Of a DNA stretch of 15,576 bases, positions 1-6,227 are shown piece after piece. The stretch is taken from contig CANGUJ010000038.1 in assembly GCA_947456845.1 (NCBI GenBank), forward strand, positions 1-15,576. The letters are read 5' to 3'. Origin of the DNA: Burkholderiales bacterium (lineage in GTDB: Bacteria > Pseudomonadota > Gammaproteobacteria > Burkholderiales > JAEUOS01). The notes under the pieces are model-generated. The model saw nothing but the letters and a program-made list of their open reading frames with translations. It did not search any database and had not been told where the DNA came from. Position numbers and translations under genes: made by a program. Each line of letters starts with the position of its first letter. The stretch's first letter is position 1.

Positions 1-149
1 AGGGGGACGTCGAGTTCCCTGGGCGTTTCCTCCTCGCGCCTGGGCACTGGCAGGTTGGCTTGGGCCAAGACCTGCTGCATGAGCATCAAGGCGAGGATCG
101 ACGCGCAGCGCGCGACGGTCGCGCCGCGTGGAAAGAACGACTTACGCAA
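1..149 (-). CDS. Exported protein of unknown function, N-terminal part only (runs off the left edge)
   Basis: Seen: an open frame of 49 codons without a stop runs on the minus strand from a TTG at 149-147 to the left edge. Its product starts like a classic signal peptide: a basic n-region (MRKSFFPRG), a hydrophobic core (ILALMLMQQVLA, about residues 18-29) and a likely cleavage after VLA or VLAQA. A charged stretch rich in Pro, Glu and Arg follows. The TTG overlaps the DUF3501 stop by 8 nt (TTGCGTAA), with a GGGGA ribosome binding site 4-5 nt upstream. Two in-frame ATG codons lie inside the hydrophobic core, but starting there would remove the basic n-region, so TTG is preferred. Inferred: last visible gene of the rbr operon, translated by coupling to DUF3501, with a periplasmic or outer-membrane product. 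The mature domain is outside the window, so no family is assigned. Confidence 0.55.
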   Translation of the reverse strand, partial: MRKSFFPRGATVARCASILALMLMQQVLAQANLPVPRREEETPRELDVP

Positions 150-726
150 AATCCCCGACCAGCGAAGCGAGCACTTCGGGCGCGAGCTCATTGAGTTGCG
201 CCAGATACTGCGGATGATCGCAGCCGAGCTTCATCTGCGCGCCGCTCTTGAGCGCGGCGATCATGGGCGGAGCGAACTCGAAGCGCAGAAAATGCACCGC
301 AGCCGTCTTCTCGTCGTTTTCACGGTCGAGGTCCTCGTCGGCAATCGCGTACACGCGGTCCTGCCCCTCGACCTCGACGAACACCCGCCGCTCGATGCCC
401 TTGAGCAACGCAAGCGCCCTTTGCCTTTCCGGCACGCTGGTGTACTCGATCAGCATGGTGGCCTTGAGGTTCGAGCCATCCGGAATGAGCGGGTTGTAGG
501 ACTCGAGTTCCCCGGCGATGCCGGCTTCCTCGAAAATCTTTTCTATGCGAAGCATCTCCTGCACCTGGTAGCGGATGGTCAGTTCGTCCTCGAAAATGAG
601 GGTGACATGCTCGCCCAGGTGAACGGTCCGCGTCTTCTTGTGGGCAATCACGCGCGCACGAAAATCATTGCGCGCCTTTGAATAGGCCTCCAGCGTCATG
701 AGGCTAGCGGGTGTCAATTGCGGCAT
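142..726 (-). CDS. DUF3501 family protein
   Basis: A 194-residue soluble protein with no signal peptide, membrane segment or metal-binding cysteine cluster; the only cysteine seen is C169. It resembles the DUF3501 family, whose biochemical role is unknown. Features that look conserved are a YQVQEMLRIE helix at about 53-62, an aliphatic stretch with YNPLIPDGSNLKATMLIEY at about 77-95, and a late KLGCDHPQY motif at about 166-174. The ATG at 726 has an AGGAA ribosome binding site about 7 nt upstream. The Fe-S protein gene ends 34 bp upstream on the same strand, and the next gene overlaps the stop codon, so this looks like an operon member. From memory, DUF3501 genes often sit beside rubrerythrin and GlpC-like genes in proteobacteria, suggesting a shared redox task, but no activity can be read from the sequence. 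Confidence 0.85.
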   Translation of the reverse strand: MPQLTPASLMTLEAYSKARNDFRARVIAHKKTRTVHLGEHVTLIFEDELTIRYQVQEMLRIEKIFEEAGIAGELESYNPLIPDGSNLKATMLIEYTSVPERQRALALLKGIERRVFVEVEGQDRVYAIADEDLDRENDEKTAAVHFLRFEFAPPMIAALKSGAQMKLGCDHPQYLAQLNELAPEVLASLVGDFA

Positions 727-760
727 CTCGAATTTCCTGATTAGGTTTTGGCCGGAGCGG

Positions 761-2107
761 CTACAGTCCGTAGGCCATCCGCAGCAGGGACAGCGGATGC
801 TCCAGGGGAACCTCGGCGAGCCCGTTCTCCCGCATGCCTTGCTCGATGTGATGGCCGGCCAACTGGCAGTCAGAACTGATGAAGTCCGGCTTGGCGCCTG
901 CGGGTCCCGCCATCGCCTTGAACACCGGCTTGCCGATCTTCATCGCCATGGCGTGGAACTCCTTCTTGACGCCCCAGGTGCCGGAATGGCCCGAACATCG
1001 CTCCACCGCATTGACTGTCGTGCCCGGTACAAGTTGCAATGTTTCCGCCGTCTTCTTGCCCACGTTCTGCACGCGCGAATGGCAGGGAATGTGGTAAGAC
1101 ACGTTGCCCAGGGGCTTCTTGAAATCGGTCTTCAGCAGCCCGTCGCGGTTGCGCAGGATGAAATACTCGAACGGATCGAACATCGCGTCGGCGACCGCCT
1201 TGACGTCCGCGTCATCGGGAAACATCAGGGGCAATTCCTGCTTGAACATCAGCGTGCAAGACGGGATCGGTGTGAGGATCGCGTAACCGTCACGCGCCAG
1301 TTTCGCAAGGGCGGGGATGTTCTTGTTCTTGAGCGCCTCGACAGCCTTGAGGTCGCCCAGTTCCAGCTTGGGCATGCCGCAGCAGGCCTCCTTTTCGGCC
1401 AGCGTCCAGGCGATCTCGTTGTGCTCGAGCACGGCGACAAGGTCGCGGCCGATGCCCGGTTCGTTGTAGTTGATGTAGCAGGTTGAAAAGATCGCCACTT
1501 TGCCGGGCGTGCGCTCGCCATGGCGCACCGGCACGTCCGCCCCCTTGCGAGGCCCGGAACGAAACTTGGATCCGGCATATTCCGGCACCCAGGCCTGTTC
1601 ATCGACCCCCAGGGTCATCTCCATGACCTCGCGCGCCAGTTTGGTCTTGTTCACCGCGTTGACCGCCTGGGTCACGATGGGGATGCCGGCGAACATTCCG
1701 AGGGTGTCGGTTCCCGACAGCAGCCGGTCGCGTATGCCCGTCAGGCCCTGCTCGTGCTTCACCGCCTTGGCCCGCAGCATCAGGTGCGGAAAGTCAAGAT
1801 TCCAGGGGTGCGGCGGAACATACGGGCACTTCGTCATGTAGCAGACGTCGCACAGGTAGCACTGATCGACCACCTTCCAATAGTCTTCCCTGGCCACCCC
1901 GTCGACTTCCATGGTGGCACTTTCGTCGACCAGGTCGAAAAGGGTCGGGAAGGAACCGCACAGGCTCACGCAGCGCCGGCAGCCGTGACAGATGTCGAAT
2001 ACGCGCTCCATCTCGTGGTAGAGCGCCTCCTGGTCATAGAACTCGGGATTCTTCCAGTCCAGCGGATGCCGGGTCGGTGCCTCGAGATTGCCTTCGCGAT
2101 TGCTCAT
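761..2107 (-). CDS. GlpC-like Fe-S oxidoreductase with two 4Fe-4S clusters and CCG domains
   Basis: A 448-residue soluble protein of the heterodisulfide-reductase / GlpC type. Two ferredoxin-like 4Fe-4S motifs lie near the N-terminus: C40, C43, C46, C50 (CHGCRRCVSLC) and C83, C86, C89, C94. Two cysteine-rich CCG repeats follow. The first has C210, the C242-C243-G pair and C284. The second has C342, C371 (CSGHSG, where the second Cys of CCG is Ser) and C414. Such proteins pass electrons through Fe-S clusters, usually with a partner dehydrogenase or quinone. No glpA, glpB, glcD or hdr partner is visible, so a glycerol-3-phosphate or glycolate role is not supported. The neighbours are rubrerythrin and DUF3501, so electron transfer to or from rubrerythrin is a plausible inference. 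The ATG at 2107 has no strong ribosome binding site, and an in-frame TGA lies a few codons upstream. Confidence 0.85.
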   Translation of the reverse strand: MSNREGNLEAPTRHPLDWKNPEFYDQEALYHEMERVFDICHGCRRCVSLCGSFPTLFDLVDESATMEVDGVAREDYWKVVDQCYLCDVCYMTKCPYVPPHPWNLDFPHLMLRAKAVKHEQGLTGIRDRLLSGTDTLGMFAGIPIVTQAVNAVNKTKLAREVMEMTLGVDEQAWVPEYAGSKFRSGPRKGADVPVRHGERTPGKVAIFSTCYINYNEPGIGRDLVAVLEHNEIAWTLAEKEACCGMPKLELGDLKAVEALKNKNIPALAKLARDGYAILTPIPSCTLMFKQELPLMFPDDADVKAVADAMFDPFEYFILRNRDGLLKTDFKKPLGNVSYHIPCHSRVQNVGKKTAETLQLVPGTTVNAVERCSGHSGTWGVKKEFHAMAMKIGKPVFKAMAGPAGAKPDFISSDCQLAGHHIEQGMRENGLAEVPLEHPLSLLRMAYGL

Positions 2108-2140
2108 GGGTCGACAAAGCGTTCATGTGGAAAACAGTGT

Positions 2141-2172
2141 GGAAAGAACGACAAGGGGCGCAAAAGCGCCCC
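2141..2172 (-). terminator. Probable rho-independent terminator or attenuator after rbr
   Basis: A perfect 7-bp stem, GGGGCGC at 2155-2161 with GCGCCCC at 2166-2172, has a 4-nt loop (TTTT on the minus strand). It is followed on the minus strand by a broken T-rich tail (TTGTCGTTCTTTCC). It lies 57 nt after the rubrerythrin stop and about 50 nt before the Fe-S protein start. The weak T-tract suggests partial termination, which would give more rbr transcript than downstream transcript. This is inferred from sequence only. Confidence 0.55.
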
Positions 2173-2228
2173 CTGTCCCGTCACGGTCGCCCCGGCCCGC
2201 GCGCGGCGGATGGGGCCACCTTGTTACA

Positions 2229-2651
2229 TCAATCGACGAGTGCGTCGAGCGCCTTCTGATAGCGATTGGCGTGCGAGCGCTCGGCCTTGGCCAGGGTCTC
2301 GAACCAGTCGGCGATCTCGTCAAAACCCTCGTCGCGGGCGGTCTTGGCCATGCCAGGGTACATGTCGGTGTACTCATGGGTTTCGCCAGCGACCGCAGCC
2401 TTGAGGTTGTTGCGCGAGGAGCCGATCGGCAGGCCGGTCGCCGGGTCGCCAACCGCCTCGAGGTACTCCAGATGACCATGGGCATGGCCGGTCTCGCCTT
2501 CGGCAGTGGAGCGGAACAACGCGGCGACGTCATTCTGGCCCTCGACGTCGGCCTTGTTTGCGAAGTACAGGTAGCGACGATTGGCCTGGGATTCGCCGGC
2601 GAATGCGTCCTTCAGATTTTGCTCGGTCTTCGAGCCTTTGAGTGATGCCAT
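2229..2651 (-). CDS. rbr: Rubrerythrin, short form without rubredoxin domain
   Basis: A 140-residue ferritin-like four-helix diiron protein. The ligand pattern is complete: E20 in FAGES, E53 and H56 (ETGH), E90 and E93 (GETHEY), then E124 and H127 (ERSH). Rubrerythrins reduce hydrogen peroxide in the cytoplasm at a non-haem diiron centre. The classic form carries a C-terminal rubredoxin domain with four cysteines that delivers electrons. This protein ends at VD with no cysteine at all, so it must use a separate donor. The ATG has a GGAGA ribosome binding site 7 nt upstream, and a sigma70-like promoter lies about 120 nt further up. It heads a run with the Fe-S protein and DUF3501 genes, which could supply the missing electron path (inference). 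The family call is firm; the exact substrate is not. Confidence 0.93.
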   Translation of the reverse strand: MASLKGSKTEQNLKDAFAGESQANRRYLYFANKADVEGQNDVAALFRSTAEGETGHAHGHLEYLEAVGDPATGLPIGSSRNNLKAAVAGETHEYTDMYPGMAKTARDEGFDEIADWFETLAKAERSHANRYQKALDALVD

Positions 2652-2733
2652 GTCTTATCTCCGATCAAAGCACGATGGGCTGGGTGAGTTCAGATTTCAG
2701 GATGCCATGGGCATGCGCCCGGCAGCACCACAC

Positions 2734-2752
2734 CCGCGGATCCGGACCGCGG
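2734..2752 (-). other. GC-rich hairpin in the rbr leader
   Basis: CCGCGG at 2734-2739 and again at 2747-2752 can pair as a 6-bp stem with a 7-nt loop. If transcription starts at the promoter at 2780-2808, this hairpin is about 20-40 nt into the rbr leader. No T-run follows, so it is not a convincing terminator for rppH. Whether it has any function is unknown. Confidence 0.3.
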
Positions 2753-2779
2753 ACGGGCCCAAATCTTCAGGAGAGCATA

Positions 2780-2808
2780 ATGATAGCGCCTGACACCCCT
2801 AACGACAA
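2780..2808 (-). promoter_or_regulatory. Predicted sigma70-type promoter of rbr
   Basis: On the minus strand a -35 box TTGTCG (2808-2803) is followed by a 17-bp spacer and a -10 box TATCAT (2785-2780, five of six consensus bases). The start point would be near 2773, giving an untranslated leader of about 120 nt before the rbr ATG. The promoter sits just after the rppH stop, so rbr can be expressed independently of rppH. This rests on box quality and spacing only. Confidence 0.5.
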
Positions 2809-2821
2809 ATTAATTGTGTCA
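2791..2821. repeat. Inverted repeat around the rbr -35 box
   Basis: TGACAC at 2791-2796 and GTGTCA at 2816-2821 form a perfect 6-bp inverted repeat with a 19-nt AT-rich centre. The right arm overlaps the rppH stop codon, and the repeat spans the predicted rbr -35 box and part of the spacer. The position suits an operator, but no known regulator site is recognised, and a 6-bp repeat can arise by chance. Confidence 0.3.
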
Positions 2822-3421
2822 ATCGGCGGGATAGCCGGAATCAATCTGCGGCGGCGCGGCCGGCTTGGGATCGACCGAGGCCGGCCGCGCCGTGGCTGCC
2901 GCGCCTGCGTCGCGACGCGGGCGCTGCCGGCGGGAACCGTCGATATCGCGCGCGAAAAGCAGTCGCGAAAGTTCGTTCAGCGCCAAGCTGTAGACCTCGC
3001 GCTTGAACTCGATGACGCTGTCGAGCGGCACCCAGTAATCGTGCCAGCGCCATGCGTCGAATTCCGGATGCTCGGAACATCGCAAGCGCACATCGCAATC
3101 CCTTCCGACCAGTCGCAGAAGGAACCAGATCTGCTTCTGGCCGCGGTAGTTCCCGCGGAAATCGCGTTTGATCCACTCACGCGGCACGTCATAGCGCAAC
3201 CAGTCGCGCGTCCGGCCGAGAATGCGCACATGCTCGGCCTTGAGTCCGGTTTCTTCGTGGAGCTCGCGGTACATGGCCTGTTCCGGCGTTTCGCCGTACT
3301 TGATGCCACCCTGCGGAAACTGCCAGGAGTGTTCTCTTACCCGCTTGCCCCAGAAAACCTCGTTGCGATGGTTGACGATGATGATGCCGACGTTCGGGCG
3401 GTAGCCGTCGCGGTCGAGCAT
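2819..3421 (-). CDS. rppH: RNA pyrophosphohydrolase (Nudix)
   Basis: A 200-residue Nudix hydrolase that removes pyrophosphate from the triphosphorylated 5' end of mRNAs in the cytoplasm, which triggers RNase E-dependent decay. The N-terminus MLDRDGYRPNVGIIIVN and the block WGKR...SWQFPQGGI are typical of RppH/NudH. The Nudix box (G-x5-E-x7-REx2EExG) occupies residues 38-60, with metal-binding E53, E56 and E57. A frame open upstream to 3562 would run into proS, so the ATG at 3421 is chosen on family N-terminus and promoter position. The last 40-45 residues form a low-complexity tail rich in Arg, Ala and Pro beyond the Nudix core; the total is somewhat longer than the roughly 176 residues of the E. 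coli enzyme. It is divergent from proS. Confidence 0.95.
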   Translation of the reverse strand: MLDRDGYRPNVGIIIVNHRNEVFWGKRVREHSWQFPQGGIKYGETPEQAMYRELHEETGLKAEHVRILGRTRDWLRYDVPREWIKRDFRGNYRGQKQIWFLLRLVGRDCDVRLRCSEHPEFDAWRWHDYWVPLDSVIEFKREVYSLALNELSRLLFARDIDGSRRQRPRRDAGAAATARPASVDPKPAAPPQIDSGYPAD

Positions 3422-3455
3422 GAAAACACCCGCTGATCCCTTAGAATTGGGCTCG

Positions 3456-3461
3456 ATTATA
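3456..3461 (-). promoter_or_regulatory. Predicted -10 box of rppH in the rppH/proS divergent region
   Basis: The minus strand carries a perfect TATAAT at 3461-3456, 34 nt upstream of the rppH ATG. The -35 region at 3484-3479 (TTTCCC, 17-bp spacing) is weak. On the plus strand the same bases give TATAGA at 3458-3463, which could be the proS -10 box, but its -35 match is poor. The two divergent promoters probably share this 72-bp gap. Confidence 0.4.
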
Positions 3462-3493
3462 GACGCAAGAAACATCCGGGGAAACCACGCAAC

Positions 3494-5239
3494 ATGCGCG
3501 CATCGAGGTTCTTCATTTCCACTGTCAAGGAGGCGCCGAGCGACGCCGAGGTCGCCAGCCACAAGCTCATGATCCGCGCGGGCATGATCAAGCGCCTATC
3601 CGCCGGCATCTACACCTACATGCCGTTGGGCCTGCGCGTGATCCGCAAGGTCGAGGCCATCATCCGCGAGGAGATGGACCGCGCAGGCGCCGTCGAAATG
3701 CTCATGCCCGTGGTCCAGCCGGCGGAACTGTGGCACGAGACCGGCCGTTTCGAAAAAATGGGGCCCGAACTCATGCGGGTCAAGGACCGGCACGAGCGCG
3801 ACTTCATCATCCAGCCCACCAGCGAAGAGGTGGTCACCGACATCGCCCGGCAGGAACTGCGCAGTTACCGGGCGCTGCCGCGCAACTTCTATCACATCCA
3901 GACCAAGTTTCGCGACGAGCGCAGACCCCGCTTCGGCGTCATGCGCGGGCGCGAGTTCACCATGAAGGATGCCTATTCGTTCGACCGCGATGCCGCCGGC
4001 GCCGAAAAAAGCTACGACATCATGTTCGCGGCCTACCAGCGCATCTTCGACCGTTTCGGGCTCACCTACCGCGCGGTGGCGGCCGATACCGGCGCCATCG
4101 GCGGTTCGCGTTCGCACGAATTCCAGGTCATCGCCGACACCGGGGAAGACGCCATCGTGTATTGCCCGCAATCCGACTATGCGGCCAACATCGAGCTTGC
4201 CGAAGCCCTGCCCCTGCTCGGTTCGCGCGAACCGCCGTCGCTCGCCATGCAGGTCGCGCCCACGCCGGGCAAGGCCACCTGTCCCGATGTGGCCGCCCAT
4301 CTGGGCATCCCGCTCCACAAGACCGTCAAGTCGCTGGTCATCGCCACCGAAGAACGCGATGCCGCCGGCGCGGTCAAGTCGGTGCAGATCTGGCTGCTGC
4401 TCGTGCGTGGCGACCATGATTTGAACGAGGTCAAGACGGCCAAGCTCGAGGGACTCAGGAACGGTTACCGTTTTGCCACCGTGCCGGAAATCATCGACCA
4501 TTTCGGCATCAAGCCGGGCTACCTGGGACCGGTGGGCATGAAGAAACCGGTGCGCGTGGTGGCGGACCGCACGGTCGCCAACATGAGCGATTTCGTGACC
4601 GGCGCCAACCAGTGGGATCATCACCTGACCGGGGTGAACTGGGGCCGCGACCTTCCCGAGCCGCACCTGGTGGCCGATATACGCAACGTCTGCGAAGGCG
4701 ATCCGTCCCCGGACGGCAAGGGCGCGCTCTCGATACAACGCGGCATCGAGGTGGGGCATGTGTTCTACCTCGGCACCAAGTATTCCGAGGCCATGAAGGC
4801 CACCTACCTCGACGAGACCGGCAAGCCGCAACTCATGGTCATGGGCTGCTACGGCATCGGTGTGACGCGCATCGTGGGCGCGGCCATCGAACAGGGTCAC
4901 GACGAGCGCGGCATCATTTTCCCGGATGCGATCGCGCCGTTCACGGTCGCGATTTGCCCTATCGGCATGGACAAATCCGACGCTGTGCGCCAGGCGGCGG
5001 ATCGACTGTACGCCGAGCTGTCGAGCGCCGGCATCGACGTGTTGCTCGATGACCGCGGCGAGCGTCCGGGATCCATGTTCGCCGACATGGAACTGATCGG
5101 TATTCCGCACCGCATCACCATCGGCGATCGCGGCCTGAAAGACGGCAAGGTCGAGTACCAGGGCCGCCGCGACGCCGCCGCCACCCCCGTCGCGGTCGCC
5201 GGAATCGCCGCCTTCGTGAAAGCCAAGCTGGGCGGGTGA
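3494..5239 (+). CDS. proS: Prolyl-tRNA synthetase, bacterial type with editing domain
   Basis: A 581-residue class II aminoacyl-tRNA synthetase that charges tRNA(Pro) with proline using ATP in the cytoplasm. Order of parts: catalytic core with motif 2 FRDERRPRFGVMRGREF (139-155, ATP-binding R140); an inserted editing domain at about 225-390 that clears mischarged Ala-tRNA(Pro), with its key lysine at K279 in HKTVKS; motif 3 GCYGIGVTRIVG (451-462); and a C-terminal anticodon-binding domain from about 480. The length fits the bacterial type (E. coli 572). The ATG at 3494 has a GGGGA ribosome binding site about 10 nt upstream, and the product begins MRASRFFIST as expected for the family. Its TGA overlaps the GTG of the next gene, so the two are probably translated together. 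Nothing looks altered or transferred. Confidence 0.97.
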   Translation: MRASRFFISTVKEAPSDAEVASHKLMIRAGMIKRLSAGIYTYMPLGLRVIRKVEAIIREEMDRAGAVEMLMPVVQPAELWHETGRFEKMGPELMRVKDRHERDFIIQPTSEEVVTDIARQELRSYRALPRNFYHIQTKFRDERRPRFGVMRGREFTMKDAYSFDRDAAGAEKSYDIMFAAYQRIFDRFGLTYRAVAADTGAIGGSRSHEFQVIADTGEDAIVYCPQSDYAANIELAEALPLLGSREPPSLAMQVAPTPGKATCPDVAAHLGIPLHKTVKSLVIATEERDAAGAVKSVQIWLLLVRGDHDLNEVKTAKLEGLRNGYRFATVPEIIDHFGIKPGYLGPVGMKKPVRVVADRTVANMSDFVTGANQWDHHLTGVNWGRDLPEPHLVADIRNVCEGDPSPDGKGALSIQRGIEVGHVFYLGTKYSEAMKATYLDETGKPQLMVMGCYGIGVTRIVGAAIEQGHDERGIIFPDAIAPFTVAICPIGMDKSDAVRQAADRLYAELSSAGIDVLLDDRGERPGSMFADMELIGIPHRITIGDRGLKDGKVEYQGRRDAAATPVAVAGIAAFVKAKLGG

Positions 5240-6006
5240 ACGCGCGCTCCGCCCCGCATGCCGGGAAACCGGTCGAACAGCAGCACGTATGGCGGTGCGT
5301 GGCCCGCATTGCGGCCGTCCTGCTGCTGCTCGGCACTGCGCGGACGGCGCTCGCCGGTGCGCAGCAGTACGAACCCCTCTCCGACTCCGTGCGCACCGCA
5401 CTGTCGGCCGCGGTGCGCGAGGACCGCACTCCGCCCGAGCCGAAATTCGCCACGGCACTCGACAAGGCCAACTGGCTGGCCAGCATGTCCGAGCGCCTGC
5501 CGATCCGCCACAAGCCGGACTACCAGAGCCGCATCGAATTTCTCAAGACAGTGCACTACGAGTCCACCCGGGCCGGCCTGGACCCGCAACTCGTGCTGGG
5601 CTTGATCACGGTTGAATCCGGATTCAAGAAGTACGCGGTGAGCAGCGCCGGGGCGCGCGGCTACATGCAGGTCATGCCGTTCTGGACACGACTGATCGGC
5701 AATGGCGACGTGCGCACGCTGTTCGACATGCGTACCAACATCCGGATGGGCTGCGTCATCCTGCGCCACTATCTGGACCTGGAGCAGGGCAACCTGTTTC
5801 TCGCCCTAGGGCGCTACAACGGCAGCCGCGGTCGCGCCGAGTATCCCAATGCGGTGATGGCAGCCGCGCGCAGCAAATGGCTGTGGGAAGCGGAAAAAGG
5901 CCCCGCTGCCGTACCCGCTTCAGCAGCCTCGGTGGCCTCGGCGGCCCCAGCCACCGCACCGATGCAGCCCACCTCCGCGTCACCAGCACCCCATCCGCGG
6001 CGCTGA
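5236..6006 (+). CDS. Secreted lytic transglycosylase (SLT domain)
   Basis: A 256-residue exported protein that probably cleaves the MurNAc-GlcNAc bond of peptidoglycan, forming 1,6-anhydro-MurNAc ends in the periplasm. A signal peptide spans residues 1-40: basic region, LLLL core, likely cut after TALA. The SLT domain lies at about 105-215, with catalytic E127 in LITVESGF, then SSAGARGYMQVMP (136-148) and the late LGRYNGSRG motif (191-199). The last 35 residues are low complexity, rich in Ala, Pro and Ser. The start is GTG at 5236, overlapping the proS stop as GTGA; an in-frame GTG at codon 22 would give a shorter leader with almost no n-region and is less likely. There is no lipobox cysteine at the predicted cleavage site, so it is probably soluble in the periplasm. 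The exact Slt/MltC-like subclass is not assigned. Confidence 0.9.
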   Translation: MNARSAPHAGKPVEQQHVWRCVARIAAVLLLLGTARTALAGAQQYEPLSDSVRTALSAAVREDRTPPEPKFATALDKANWLASMSERLPIRHKPDYQSRIEFLKTVHYESTRAGLDPQLVLGLITVESGFKKYAVSSAGARGYMQVMPFWTRLIGNGDVRTLFDMRTNIRMGCVILRHYLDLEQGNLFLALGRYNGSRGRAEYPNAVMAAARSKWLWEAEKGPAAVPASAASVASAAPATAPMQPTSASPAPHPRR

Positions 6007-6058
6007 CTCCGGCGCAGAAGGCACGCCATGTACGGCGAATTCGGGTGGGTAAGTACCT

Positions 6059-6080
6059 CGCCCCGCCCGGCGGGGGGGCG
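6059..6080 (+). other. GC hairpin after the proS-transglycosylase unit
   Basis: A 9-position stem with one G-G mismatch (arms 6059-6067 and 6072-6080) has a 4-nt loop and lies about 50 nt after the transglycosylase stop. No T-run follows on the plus strand, so it is at best a non-canonical terminator. The rest of 6007-6163 shows no gene or signal that can be supported. Confidence 0.25.
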
Positions 6081-6163
6081 CGCCCATCCCGGAGCGCTCC
6101 CGAAGAAGACCGCCGGGCAGCCCGCGACCCCGCGGTGCGCGACGCGCATGCGCGTCCAGCGTT

Positions 6164-6201
6164 CGCCAACCCAAAACGGGCGCCGCCCGAAGGCGGCGCC
6201 C
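6164..6201 (-). terminator. Rho-independent terminator of ftsZ with a cTTCGg loop
   Basis: A perfect 10-bp GC stem, GGGCGCCGCC at 6178-6187 with GGCGGCGCCC at 6192-6201, begins 27 nt after the ftsZ stop. On the minus strand the loop reads TTCG closed by a C-G pair, the unusually stable UUCG tetraloop in RNA. The tail GTTTTGGGTT supplies a short T-run. It should end the dcw transcript and limit read-through into the convergent transglycosylase gene. Confidence 0.8.
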
Positions 6202-6227
6202 GATGCAGCCGGTATGGCCTGGGAAAA

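Noticed and set aside
55..681. Plus-strand 208-codon frame opposite the DUF3501 gene
   Set aside because: It is antisense to a recognisable conserved protein, shows no domain or ribosome binding site, and is explained by GC-rich third codon positions.
128..2152. Exact 14-nt repeat GTGGAAAGAACGAC at 128-141 and 2139-2152
   Set aside because: One such 14-mer pair is about what chance predicts in a window of this size, and the two copies lie in unrelated contexts (a coding start and a terminator tail).
3422..3562. Longer RppH start reaching into proS
   Set aside because: The added residues do not resemble RppH, cross the promoter region and overlap the proS start; MLDRDGYRP at 3421 is the family N-terminus.
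3596..5458. Minus-strand 620-codon frame opposite proS
   Set aside because: proS has every family motif on the plus strand; the opposite frame is rich in His, Arg, Gly and Ala, as expected for a shadow of a GC-rich gene.
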